From the NCBI GenBank assembly GCA_040772045.1, contig JAXGYV010000002.1:214407-278406 (forward strand): a DNA stretch of 64,000 nucleotides. The letters run 5' to 3'. Below the pieces are notes generated by a model. That model worked only from the letters and a program-made list of their open reading frames with translations, was not told the origin of the DNA and did not search any database. The position numbers and the translations under genes were made by a program. Each line of letters opens with the position of its first letter. Positions within the stretch are counted from its first letter, which is position 1. Shown piece after piece: positions 51,389-59,160 of this stretch. Origin of the DNA: JAXGYV01 sp040772045. Lineage in GTDB: Bacteria > Actinomycetota > Thermoleophilia > UBA2241.

Positions 51389-52605
51389 CGGGACGCCTCG
51401 CTGGTCTGCACGGTTGGTGTGCGGCCGAGTGCTTCGTCGCCGAAGTACTCCAGAATGGAGAGGAAGGCGACGGGACTCGTTTGGCCGAGGCCGCACTTGC
51501 TGGCGACTTGCATGGTCTGGCCAAGGCTCTTCAGATCCTCCAGATACTCGTCGCTGCAAGCGCCCTGTGCGAGGAGGTCGACGCCTTCGAGCAGCTTGGC
51601 ATTGCCGAGCCGGCACGGTGTGCACTGTCCGCAAGACTCGTGGACGAAGAACTCGAGGAAGTTGCGCGCCACCGCGAGCATGTCGCGCTGCGGTCCGATG
51701 ACCATGATCGATCCGCCAGTGGGGATGTCTTCGAAGGCGAGCTGCCGGCTGAACTCAGAACGGGGTACGCAGCGACCGGAGGCGCCGCCGATCTGTACCG
51801 CCTTGGCGTCGGCGCCGTCGACCTGAGCGAGCAACTCAGCGACCGTGATGCCCCAGGGAAACTCATAGACACCGGGTTTCGCGCAGTCGCCGGAGACGCT
51901 GAAGAGCTTTTGGCCCGTGGACGCGTCCGTGCCGATGGCGGCGAACCAGTCGGCGCCCTTGGCGAAGATGCAGGTGGCCCAAGCGAGCGTCTCTACATTA
52001 TTGACGACCGAGGGCCGCCCCATGAGCCCGTTGACAACGGGGAAGGGCGGCCGGTTGCGGGGCTCGCCCCGGAACCCCTCGAGCGACTCGATGAGCGCGG
52101 TCTCTTCGCCGCAGATGTAAGCGCCAGCGCCCATAGCGACGATGACGTCGAAATTGAAGCCGTCGACGCCGCCGATGTTCTGACCCAGAAGGCCGGCGTC
52201 GCGGCGAGCCTGGATGACGTGATTGAGGTACGACCGAAGATACGCATACTCGCCGCGAAGATAGATCAGGCCGTAGGCCGCGCCGATGGCGCGGGCGCCG
52301 ATGGTCATGCCTTCGAGCACGAGATCTGGATAGTCGGTGAGGATGACGCGGTCTTTGAACGTGCCCGGCTCGCCTTCGTCTGCGTTGCAGATGATGTACT
52401 TCGGTTCGCCTTTTTCAGCTGCGGCGAAGTTCCACTTGAGGCCAGTGGGGAAGCCGGCGCCACCGCGGCCTTTGAGTTTGGAGTCGCGGACGGTATCGAT
52501 GATGTCGGCGCGGCTCATCGCCAGGGCGGCCTTGAGGCCGACGTTCGGTGGAATGCTGGCGAAGGTGAGCTGGTTGCCTTGCGTGTCGATGCGCTGGCAG
52601 GTCAT
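51385..52605 (-). CDS. hndC: NuoF-like diaphorase subunit (HndC/HydB type), short form
   Basis: A 406-residue flavoprotein that carries the NAD(H) and FMN sites. It has GRGGAGFPTGLKW (FMN), NADEGEPGTFKDR, GAGAYICGEETALIESLEG (NAD) and, near the C-terminus, ESCGQCTPCRLG with a later Cys for the [4Fe-4S] cluster. HndC and HydB proteins usually have an N-terminal thioredoxin-like [2Fe-2S] domain and a C-terminal ferredoxin domain; both are absent here, so only the NuoF core remains. It overlaps hndA and hydA by four bases on each side. Confidence 0.9.
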   Translation of the reverse strand: MTCQRIDTQGNQLTFASIPPNVGLKAALAMSRADIIDTVRDSKLKGRGGAGFPTGLKWNFAAAEKGEPKYIICNADEGEPGTFKDRVILTDYPDLVLEGMTIGARAIGAAYGLIYLRGEYAYLRSYLNHVIQARRDAGLLGQNIGGVDGFNFDVIVAMGAGAYICGEETALIESLEGFRGEPRNRPPFPVVNGLMGRPSVVNNVETLAWATCIFAKGADWFAAIGTDASTGQKLFSVSGDCAKPGVYEFPWGITVAELLAQVDGADAKAVQIGGASGRCVPRSEFSRQLAFEDIPTGGSIMVIGPQRDMLAVARNFLEFFVHESCGQCTPCRLGNAKLLEGVDLLAQGACSDEYLEDLKSLGQTMQVASKCGLGQTSPVAFLSILEYFGDEALGRTPTVQTSEASR

Positions 52606-53102
52606 GCGCGCACCTCCGCGTTCAGGCTGGTTCGGCACTCCTTGATAACCTCGGCTACCTTGGCCGGGGTGAGGCGGGTATAAACCGTGTCGTTGACGAG
52701 CATCGCAGGACCTTGGTCGCACATACCCATACACGCGGCCCACTCGAGGGTGAATACGCCATCTGGAGTGGTCTCGTTGAAGCCGATGCCGAGCTCTTCC
52801 TGGAGGGCCGTCGCCACGGCATCTTTCCCCTGTAGGTCGCAGGAGAGGGTACGGCAGAGCCTGATGATGTACCGGCCCTGCAATTCTGGCTGCAGAAAGG
52901 CGTAGAAGCTGGCCACGCTATGGACTTCCACCGGGTGGATGTCCAGCACGTCGGCGATGAGCTGCATAGCTTCGCTGTCGATGCCACACTCGGCCTTCTT
53001 GACCTCCTGCAGAATCGGGATGAGCGCGCTGCGGTTGCATCCGTACTGCTCCGTGAGAGCGAGCACGTTGGCGCGCAGGCGATCGGTATCGGTGATCGGC
53101 AT
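52602..53102 (-). CDS. hndA: NuoE-like [2Fe-2S] subunit (HndA/HydC type)
   Basis: A 166-residue thioredoxin-fold subunit. The four cluster ligands are in CRTLSC near residue 83 and CMGMCDQGPA near residue 124. The N-terminal helical bundle (VEVHSVASFYAFLQ) is typical of NuoE. AAGGA precedes the ATG. The stop overlaps the start of the NuoF-like gene, so it belongs to the same enzyme. Confidence 0.92.
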   Translation of the reverse strand: MPITDTDRLRANVLALTEQYGCNRSALIPILQEVKKAECGIDSEAMQLIADVLDIHPVEVHSVASFYAFLQPELQGRYIIRLCRTLSCDLQGKDAVATALQEELGIGFNETTPDGVFTLEWAACMGMCDQGPAMLVNDTVYTRLTPAKVAEVIKECRTSLNAEVRA

Positions 53103-53112
53103 GGTGTCCTTC

Positions 53113-53484
53113 CTACCGCGCGAGCAAGCGCTTGACCTTCTCGACGAGGGCGGCGGGGTCCACGGGCTTCGGTTGGAACTCGTTGACCGGAACCATCTCC
53201 TCGTCCTTATCGATATTGAGCCCCATAGCGGCGTTCACACTGGTGAGCATCAGGATGGGGAGGGTGCTGCCCTGGCGCCGCAGCTCGCGCGCCATGCGCA
53301 GACCGTCGTCTGGCTGTTCCAGCATCACATCCAGGATGAGCAGATCTGGCTGAAACTCCTCGATCTGCTGCATGCCTTCCGGATAGCTGGAGGCGCTCCC
53401 GATCTGGAAACCCTCCTTCTCCAACACCAACCGGCCCGCTTCCACAATGTCTGGATCGTCGTCCACGATTAAGATCTTGGACAC
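53113..53484 (-). CDS. Receiver-only response regulator
   Basis: A 123-residue CheY-like receiver without an output domain. The acidic pair (VDDD), the phosphorylation site LILDVM (Asp near residue 52), the LTSV switch residue and the QPKPVDP lysine are all present. It starts with GTG after GGAGG. It is ten bases upstream of hndA, at the head of the [FeFe] hydrogenase block, and is the likely partner of the kinase gene between hydA and hydG. Confidence 0.9.
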   Translation of the reverse strand: MSKILIVDDDPDIVEAGRLVLEKEGFQIGSASSYPEGMQQIEEFQPDLLILDVMLEQPDDGLRMARELRRQGSTLPILMLTSVNAAMGLNIDKDEEMVPVNEFQPKPVDPAALVEKVKRLLAR

Positions 53485-53562
53485 CGCCCCTCCTCTTCCG
53501 ACTGGTCGTGCCGAGATGCCTGCCTAGGCGTCTATGCAGGCAACATTCGCGGGAACGAGCCT

Positions 53563-53591
53563 AGGGTAACCGATAGTGGAAGTCTTCACAA
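53563..53591 (-). promoter_or_regulatory. Candidate promoter of the [FeFe] hydrogenase block
   Basis: On the minus strand TTGTGA (53591-53586) and TACCCT (53568-53563) are 17 bases apart, about 80 bases before the response regulator start. The -10 is weak. Confidence 0.35.
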
Positions 53592-53655
53592 ATGCGCGCG
53601 AGGTACATCTGGTGACGGTTGTTGATCGGGGATCGACAAAGTGGAGTAAGGGCGC

Positions 53656-53697
53656 TTGACACAGGTGACGAGGTGGCTATTTTTGAGCTTATGCTTA
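53656..53697 (+). promoter_or_regulatory. Promoter P1 with operator for the DUF5320-Mrp operon
   Basis: TTGACA (53656-53661), a 16-base spacer and TATTTT (53678-53683) are followed at once by TGAGCTTATGCTTA (53684-53697). The last element is a near-palindrome placed over the expected transcription start. Confidence 0.65.
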
Positions 53698-53752
53698 GTA
53701 ATCGGCGGCGGTGAGCGGTGGTCTGTCCGTCGGGATTGGGTGCTGCAAAGGG

Positions 53753-53796
53753 TTGCGCCGCTCGGCTACCGGAGTATTATGAGCATATGCTTATAA
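53753..53796 (+). promoter_or_regulatory. Promoter P2 with a second copy of the operator
   Basis: TTGCGC (53753-53758), a 16-base spacer and TATTAT (53775-53780) lead straight into TGAGCATATGCTTA (53780-53793). The full palindrome is TTATGAGCATATGCTTATAA (53777-53796), with one mismatched pair. It differs from the P1 operator at one base and is exactly 96 bases from it, with the same promoter layout. Confidence 0.65.
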
Positions 53797-53877
53797 CTTG
53801 GCACCGCTCGTAGGCTCGGAACTGACTCGCTTGGAGCTGACTCGGGGGTCTCGCGGCGCCGCATGGAAGGAGGAGAG

Positions 53878-54228
53878 ATGCCACGTGGCGATCGAACAGG
53901 ACCGCAAGGTATGGGGCCGCTCACAGGTCGAGGTATGGGGCTGTGCGCAGGATACGCCGTGCCTGGTTATGCCCACGAGAACCCAGGCGCCTGGGGCGCG
54001 GGGCGTGACTGGGGCGGTCGTGGCCGCCGCAACCGCTTCTCCGCCACAGGCCTCACCGGCTGGCAACGCGCTGAGCGGGGTATGCGGGCGTGGGGCGGAG
54101 AAGACCCGGCTGAACAGCAACCACTCGGCAGACGAGCGCAGATCGCGCGACTCCGTGCTCAGGCTGCTCAGCTAGAGCAGCAGTTGGGCGCGCTGCGTGA
54201 TGCCATGGAATGTCTGGAAACCGACTGA
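53878..54228 (+). CDS. DUF5320 family protein
   Basis: A 116-residue protein with the family start MPRGDRTGPQGMGPLTGRG, rich in Gly, Arg and Met, and a C-terminal coiled coil (IARLRAQAAQLEQQLGALR). GAAGGAGG lies before the ATG. DUF5320 proteins are typically encoded beside Mrp/MinD ATPases and NifX-like proteins in anaerobes, as here. Function is unknown; a metal-cluster or chaperone role is a guess from context. Confidence 0.8.
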   Translation: MPRGDRTGPQGMGPLTGRGMGLCAGYAVPGYAHENPGAWGAGRDWGGRGRRNRFSATGLTGWQRAERGMRAWGGEDPAEQQPLGRRAQIARLRAQAAQLEQQLGALRDAMECLETD

Positions 54229-54229
54229 G

Positions 54230-54334
54230 GTGGACCAGGCTCTCGACATGGTGAGAGGCGAGAACCGTACGCAAGTGCTCGCGGATCTGCCGGTGGGCGG
54301 AGTGTCCCTGCCGCGTGGGGCGGAAGGGCGATGA
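54230..54334 (+). CDS. Possible 34-residue peptide in the Mrp operon
   Basis: A GTG-started frame (MDQALDMVRGENRTQVLA at its start) that fills the gap between DUF5320 and the next gene and overlaps that gene's ATG by four bases (ATGA), like the other joints of this operon. There is only a weak GAGG before it. It may be real or just spacer. Confidence 0.3.
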   Translation: MDQALDMVRGENRTQVLADLPVGGVSLPRGAEGR

Positions 54335-55203
54335 GGATCGCTGTTGCCAGTGGAAAGGGGGGCACGGGAAAAACCACGGTGGCGACCAATCTCGCTCGCG
54401 TGGCCGTCGACCAGGGTCTGCGCGTCCAACTGCTCGACTGCGATGTGGAGGAGCCGAACTGCTCGCTCTTCCTCCCCTTTAGGGTCGAGAGGACGGCGCC
54501 GGTCGAGCTGAACGTACCACGTGTCGACGAAGCGGTGTGCACGCGGTGCGGCCTCTGCGGCGAGGTCTGTGAGTTTCGCGCGATCGTTCCGTTGGCCACA
54601 GCTGTTCTCGTGTTCGCGGAACTCTGTCACTCCTGCGGAGCCTGCACGCTTCTCTGTCCGGAACAGGCCATCGTCGAAGAGAGGCGCCGCACGGGCGAGG
54701 TTCAAATTGGGCGCGCCGGCGACATCCGCATGGTAGCTGGCCTGCTCGACGTAGGCGAGACGAAGGCGCCGCCGGTGATCAAGGCGGTGAAGGCTCATGC
54801 AGATCCGCGGGCGGATCTCGTAGTGATCGACGCGCCGCCGGGCACGTCGTGCCCTGTCATCGAGGCGGTCCGGGAGTCTGACCTGGTGGTGTTGGTCGCC
54901 GAGCCGACACCGTTCGGCCTTCACGATCTCAAGCTGGCGGTGGAGGCCATGCGGGCCCTCACGCGTCCATTCGCGGTTGTAGCGAACCGCGCCGACGTAG
55001 GCGACGATGCGCTTCGTGCCTACTGTGCGCGTGAGGGAATAGAGATCTTGCTGGAGATCGCGGACGATCGCGCGGTGGCCGGAGCCTCGTCTCGTGGCGA
55101 GTTGGCCGTGGATGTGGTGCCCGGCTATCGAGAGCGTTTCAGCGGTCTGCTGGCCGCCGTGTGCCAGCGTGGAGAGCAGTGGACTCGGGCGGTGACGCGG
55201 TGA
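54331..55203 (+). CDS. MinD/ParA-type ATPase with inserted ferredoxin domain (first copy)
   Basis: A 290-residue P-loop ATPase. The deviant Walker A GKGGTGKTT is at residue 8 and DCDVEEPN follows. Between about residues 68 and 115 a two-[4Fe-4S] ferredoxin domain is inserted (CTRCGLCGEVC and CHSCGACTLLC). VVIDAPPGTSCP is the Walker B region. Such MinD-like ferredoxin proteins occur in pairs in anaerobes beside Mrp. They may move Fe-S clusters or use ATP to drive an electron step; neither is proven. The stop overlaps the start of the second copy (GTGA). Confidence 0.88.
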   Translation: MRIAVASGKGGTGKTTVATNLARVAVDQGLRVQLLDCDVEEPNCSLFLPFRVERTAPVELNVPRVDEAVCTRCGLCGEVCEFRAIVPLATAVLVFAELCHSCGACTLLCPEQAIVEERRRTGEVQIGRAGDIRMVAGLLDVGETKAPPVIKAVKAHADPRADLVVIDAPPGTSCPVIEAVRESDLVVLVAEPTPFGLHDLKLAVEAMRALTRPFAVVANRADVGDDALRAYCAREGIEILLEIADDRAVAGASSRGELAVDVVPGYRERFSGLLAAVCQRGEQWTRAVTR

Positions 55204-56108
55204 GAGAGCTCGTCGTCATCAGCGGAAAAGGTGGGACGGGCAAGACCAGTGTCACCGCCGCTTTCGCTCGGCTCGCGTCTCAGAAGGTGCTCGCCGACTG
55301 CGACGTGGACGCGGCCGATCTGCATCTCGTGCTCGCGCCGCGGTCCGGAGAGCGACACGAGTTTTCGGGTCGCAAGCGCGCTGTTCTCGACGCGGCACGC
55401 TGCACCAGCTGCGGGGTGTGTGTGGAGCACTGCCGCTTCACTGCGCTGCAGCTTGACCCTCCGCGTGTGGATCCTCTCGACTGCGAGGGGTGTGGCCTGT
55501 GCGCGCGCCTGTGTCCGGTGGGGGCGGTGCGTCTCTCACCGGTGGTCAGCGGTGTGTGGGCAGTTGACGATACGGCTTGGGGTCCGCTGGTGCATGCGCA
55601 GTTGGGCGTGGCGGAGGATAACTCCGGAAAGTTGGTCAGTCTGGTGCGTCAGGAAGCGCGTCGGGTAGCGAAGGAACGTGGCCTTGGCACTATCCTGGTA
55701 GACGGAGCGCCGGGTATCGGTTGTCCCGTCATCGCGTCACTGACCGGCTCCTCGCTGGTCCTGGTAGTAACCGAGCCCACGGTCGCTGGCCGGCACGATC
55801 TTGGCCGCGTTGTCGGCGTGGTGCGACATTTCCGGCTCCCCTTCGCCGTCTGCGTCAACAAGACGGACCTCAACCCTGAGGTAGCGGCAGGGGTTCGAGC
55901 GCAGGCGCGAGAGGCGGGTGCTCTGTTCGTGTCGACGATACGCTACGACCGCGCTGTTACGAGAGCGATGGTGGCCGGCGGCAGTGTGGTAGACGAGGAG
56001 TGGACGCGCGAGAGCGGGGGTGCCGCTGAGGATATGCGGATGCTGTGGGCGCGGACCGAGAGAGAACTAGACAGACTCGCTGGAGAGGATGAGGACAAGG
56101 GTGAGTGA
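55200..56108 (+). CDS. MinD/ParA-type ATPase with inserted ferredoxin domain (second copy)
   Basis: A 302-residue paralogue of the gene before it. It has SGKGGTGKTSV at the start, DCDVDAADLHLVL, an inserted ferredoxin domain with CTSCGVCVEHC and CEGCGLCARLC, and LVDGAPGIGCPV. The GTG at 55200 overlaps the previous stop by four bases. The two ATPases probably form a heterodimer. The mrp start overlaps its 3' end. Confidence 0.88.
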   Translation: MRELVVISGKGGTGKTSVTAAFARLASQKVLADCDVDAADLHLVLAPRSGERHEFSGRKRAVLDAARCTSCGVCVEHCRFTALQLDPPRVDPLDCEGCGLCARLCPVGAVRLSPVVSGVWAVDDTAWGPLVHAQLGVAEDNSGKLVSLVRQEARRVAKERGLGTILVDGAPGIGCPVIASLTGSSLVLVVTEPTVAGRHDLGRVVGVVRHFRLPFAVCVNKTDLNPEVAAGVRAQAREAGALFVSTIRYDRAVTRAMVAGGSVVDEEWTRESGGAAEDMRMLWARTERELDRLAGEDEDKGE

Positions 56109-57000
56109 TACACAGAAGAGACGAGTCGACGGTAACGGGTGTCCGGCGCACGTACCGCGACCGGACGACACGGAGGCCCGCCTGGCGGACAGGATGGCGC
56201 GCATCGCCCACAAGGTGGTCGTGCTCTCGGGGAAGGGCGGCGTCGGGAAGAGCACTGTGGCGGTGAACATGGCTGTGGCGCTCGCGGAGCGGGGTTTGCG
56301 AGTTGGTCTGCTCGACATCGATCTGCACGGCCCCAGCGTGCCGAAGATGCTGCATCTCGAGGGCTCGCCGATCCGGGACCACTGCGGTGCGGCCTTACCT
56401 GTGCCGTTTACCCAGAACCTGCAGGTGATGTCTATCGGGTTCTTCCTGCAGTCGGACGATCAGGCGATCATCTGGCGCGGGCCACGCAAATTCTCGATGA
56501 TCAAGCAGCTGCTCGCCGACGTTGAATGGGGAGAACTGGACTGCCTAGTCGTCGACGCGCCGCCGGGGACCGGAGACGAGCCGCTGGCGCTCCTCGAGCT
56601 GCTCGGCGCTATTGACGGTGCCGTAGTGGTCACCACGCCGCAGCAGCTCTCGATCACCGATGTGCGCAAGTCGATCGCGTTCTGCCGCGAGCTCAGATGC
56701 CGCGTGCTGGGGATCGTCGAGAACATGAGCGGATTGGTATGCCCTCATTGCGGTGGCATGGTCGAGGTATTCACTTCCGGCGGCGGGGAAGCTCTGGCGG
56801 CGGAGGTCGGCGTACCGTTCCTGGGCGCCGTCCCCATGGACCCGGGAGTGGCGTTGTCTGGCGACAGCGGCCGGCCGTTCTTGGCCGCCTACGGTCATAC
56901 GGCTGCCGCGGAGGCCTTGCGGTCGGCGATCACGCCTATTCTGGAGCTTGGCTCACGGGGAGACGTCGAGCAGAACACTGCGGAGGTGATGCAACCATGA
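56101..57000 (+). CDS. mrp: Mrp/NBP35-type Fe-S cluster carrier ATPase
   Basis: A 299-residue P-loop ATPase that binds and transfers [4Fe-4S] clusters. It has LSGKGGVGKSTVAVN near residue 43, LLDIDLHGPSVPKML, VVDAPPGTGDEPL and the cluster ligands CPHCGG near residue 218. GTG 56101 (MSDTQKR) is used, with ATG 56089 also in frame. It overlaps the second MinD gene and is coupled to the NifX-like gene by ATGA. Confidence 0.9.
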   Translation: MSDTQKRRVDGNGCPAHVPRPDDTEARLADRMARIAHKVVVLSGKGGVGKSTVAVNMAVALAERGLRVGLLDIDLHGPSVPKMLHLEGSPIRDHCGAALPVPFTQNLQVMSIGFFLQSDDQAIIWRGPRKFSMIKQLLADVEWGELDCLVVDAPPGTGDEPLALLELLGAIDGAVVVTTPQQLSITDVRKSIAFCRELRCRVLGIVENMSGLVCPHCGGMVEVFTSGGGEALAAEVGVPFLGAVPMDPGVALSGDSGRPFLAAYGHTAAAEALRSAITPILELGSRGDVEQNTAEVMQP

Positions 57001-57497
57001 AGATCCTAGTGAGTGCGCAAGGGCCGGATATTTCATCTCCTGTAGATCCGCGTTTTGGACGTGCGCCGAGCTTGGTGCTGGTCGATTCGCGGACGGGTGA
57101 GTGGTCGGCGTACGTGAATCCGGGCACTGCCATGGGACACGGAGCCGGTATTGAAGCCGGGCGGCTGGCGAGCGAAATTGGAGCGGAAGTAGTGCTCACG
57201 GGTGCCGCTGGACCGAACGCGTTTCGCACGCTCGAGGCGGCGGGCATTGCCGTGTACGCGGTTGAGGGTGGCACCGTGGCCAGTGCGGTGGACCGTTACA
57301 AGCAAGGCACGCTACGGTCTGTTGTGGAAGCCACTGGGCCGGCGCATGCGGGACTCGGTCGTGCCGGCGGCATGGATGGCAGCTCCGGCAGCGCGGGGTC
57401 TGGTTTTGGCGGTGCCGATGGCGCCGGCGGTGGTCGAGGTTGCGGCGGCGGCCGAGGGCTTGGACGGGGTACGGGGCGCGGCCGAGGTGCCGTCTGA
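56997..57497 (+). CDS. NifX/NifB-C-type protein with Gly-rich tail
   Basis: A 166-residue protein of the dinitrogenase iron-molybdenum cofactor family (NifX/NafY/VnfX fold, also the C-terminal domain of NifB). It has VDPRFGRAPSLVLVD, GAGIEAGRLASEIGAEVVL and an end of the fold at DRYKQGTL. The last 50 residues are almost only Gly, Ala, Arg and Ser with one Cys. It overlaps mrp by four bases. There is no nitrogenase here; in such operons these proteins are thought to bind metal clusters. Confidence 0.88.
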   Translation: MKILVSAQGPDISSPVDPRFGRAPSLVLVDSRTGEWSAYVNPGTAMGHGAGIEAGRLASEIGAEVVLTGAAGPNAFRTLEAAGIAVYAVEGGTVASAVDRYKQGTLRSVVEATGPAHAGLGRAGGMDGSSGSAGSGFGGADGAGGGRGCGGGRGLGRGTGRGRGAV

Positions 57498-57517
57498 GAG
57501 AGGAGGGTCGAGGCCGT

Positions 57518-57892
57518 ATGTCCACGGAGGGCGGGAAGATATCCCAGCGGCGCCGGCGGCGGCGCGGAACTCATCCGCACTCGTCGCGCGGCGCTCGAGC
57601 GTCTGGCTTGGCGGCCGCGGCGGTCGCCTACCTGGCGGACGATTTACGTGATCCTGAGGGGGTAGCGCGGCCGGTGCTACGCCGGGCCGCTCGGTCGCTG
57701 GCCGCCTCGCGTCTGGCCGCTCTGCGGCGTGCAGGTACCACGTACCTCCGTCTTGATCCGCCAGGCACGCGAGAGGCCGTGCGGCAGTCTGAGGAGGCCG
57801 GCGGCGGCGACGTCATCGATGGTGTGGCGATCGACGTAACGGACCAAATGAGAGGTTGGAGAGACGACGATCGCGCGGAAGCGGGACGATGA
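57518..57892 (+). CDS. Unknown basic protein between NifX-like and DUF134 genes
   Basis: A 124-residue protein I do not recognise. It starts at ATG 57518 about a dozen bases after GGAGGG. The first 25 residues are very basic (ISQRRRRRRGTH); the middle is Ala/Arg-rich and helical (GLAAAAVAYLADDLR), and the C-terminus is acidic. Its stop overlaps the start of the DUF134 gene (ATGA), so it belongs to the operon. It might bind nucleic acid or the regulator; no function can be assigned. Confidence 0.6.
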   Translation: MSTEGGKISQRRRRRRGTHPHSSRGARASGLAAAAVAYLADDLRDPEGVARPVLRRAARSLAASRLAALRRAGTTYLRLDPPGTREAVRQSEEAGGGDVIDGVAIDVTDQMRGWRDDDRAEAGR

Positions 57893-58464
57893 AGGCCGGC
57901 CGGCCTCCGCTCGAGAGGGTTGTGGCGCGGCTGCCCCGGGCGTTGCTCTTCAAGCCCGCGGGTGTGCCCGCGCGCGAGCTAGAACAAGTGAGTCTCACGG
58001 TTGACGAGGTCGAGGCGCTGCGACTGGTGGATCTCGATGGATTTAGCCATGAGCAGGCCGCCGCTAGTCTGGGAGTATCGCGCCAGACAGTGGGCAGAGT
58101 GCTCGAGGCGGCGCGCCGCAAGGTGGCCGACGCACTGGTGAACGGGAAGGTCCTCGTCATCGGCGGTGGCGTCTACCAAGTGGCCGAGCTTCGCTGTTGC
58201 GAGGTGTGCGGCACTCGCTGGCGGCGAGGCGAGCAAGAGACGGCCGACACGCCGGGCGACGCGTGCCCAGCGTGCGGATCTCGCGTTGTCCGCGCCTGTG
58301 TCGGCCCGGGAATGGGGCGCGGTGGGGGTCGCCGACGGAGGGGACGAGGCGCGGGCTGGGGCGCTGATTGGCGGTGCCAGCCCACGCCGTCCACGGCCGA
58401 ACCGCGTACCGGCGAGGACGGCGACGAAGAGGCGGACGAAACGGCAATACCGGACATAACATAA
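57889..58464 (+). CDS. DUF134 family helix-turn-helix protein with zinc-binding region
   Basis: A 191-residue protein of the DUF134 family. It starts GRPPLERVV after two residues and has the conserved FKPAGVPARELEQVSLTVDE. The helix-turn-helix reads EALRLVDLDGFSHEQAAASL and then GVSRQTVGRVLEAARRK. The second half carries CCEVCGTRW and CPACGS, a likely zinc or metal site. It is the best candidate to bind the two identical operators upstream of the operon. A short acidic C-terminal tail follows. Confidence 0.85.
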   Translation: MKAGRPPLERVVARLPRALLFKPAGVPARELEQVSLTVDEVEALRLVDLDGFSHEQAAASLGVSRQTVGRVLEAARRKVADALVNGKVLVIGGGVYQVAELRCCEVCGTRWRRGEQETADTPGDACPACGSRVVRACVGPGMGRGGGRRRRGRGAGWGADWRCQPTPSTAEPRTGEDGDEEADETAIPDIT

Positions 58465-58477
58465 GGAGATAGGTGGA

Positions 58478-58876
58478 ATGAGTGGTGAGCGGACAGCCGA
58501 GGTCGCGCAGCGTACTGTGCGAGTCGCGGTACCTTCAGAGTCCCCAGGTGGCCTCGCGGCGCGTCGCAGCGGGCATTTTGGACACTGCACATGCTTCACG
58601 ATCGTCGGCGTCAACGATGGCCAACTGGGAGAGGTGACGGTTGTCGAGAACCTGCCGCATACCGAGGGCGGCTGTATGGCTCCCGTGATGCTGCTGGCCG
58701 AGCACATGGTCGACGCAATCGTCGTCGAGGGTATCGGTGGGCGGCCGTTGGCGGGGTTCAATCACGTCGGCATCGCTGTGCACGCAGGTGTTGGCGAGAC
58801 GGTCGAGCAGACGGTGCGTGCCTACGCGCTGGACCTGTTACCGCCGGTGGGCCCCGGGGGGTCTTGCCGTCACTGA
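58478..58876 (+). CDS. NifX-like dinitrogenase cofactor family protein (second)
   Basis: A 132-residue protein with the same fold as the earlier NifX-like gene: VAVPSESPGGLAARRSGHFG at the start, CTCFTIV, and GGCMAPVMLLAEHMVDAIVV in the middle, ending in a Cys-His rich tail (SCRH). AAGGAGAT precedes the ATG. It is 13 bases past the DUF134 gene and ends the operon; a hairpin follows. Confidence 0.87.
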   Translation: MSGERTAEVAQRTVRVAVPSESPGGLAARRSGHFGHCTCFTIVGVNDGQLGEVTVVENLPHTEGGCMAPVMLLAEHMVDAIVVEGIGGRPLAGFNHVGIAVHAGVGETVEQTVRAYALDLLPPVGPGGSCRH

Positions 58877-58927
58877 CAGTATTCCGGCTAGCTCGGCGGT
58901 GGCACCGAGCGAGGGAAGCGAGGGAGG

Positions 58928-58962
58928 ACGCCCGGCTTGGCCAGAATGGCTAAGCCGGGCGT
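58928..58962 (+). terminator. Hairpin ending the Mrp/NifX operon
   Basis: A 16-base stem (58928-58943 with 58947-58962, one G-U pair) and a GAA loop, about 50 bases past the last gene. It is followed by A-rich sequence rather than T, so strand and mechanism are inferred. Confidence 0.5.
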
Positions 58963-59160
58963 AAGAAACTTGACCACTGTCCGAAATTCTGCTGGGTCTT
59001 GCAGGGCTTCTGCTAGAGTGAACAACGCCGTTGGAAAGTTCGGCGGCATGGGGCAGAGGAACCTCGTCAGGTGGCCAATCCTCTCCCAGTTCCGTCGACC
59101 GCGCAGTCACGTGTCACCGCGCAGGCCGTATCTCAACGTCGAGCGGAGGTAGAGAAGCAG

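Noticed and set aside
58478..58876. Nitrogenase locus
   Set aside because: NifX-like proteins are present but nifH, nifD and nifK are not; these proteins also occur in non-diazotrophic anaerobes.
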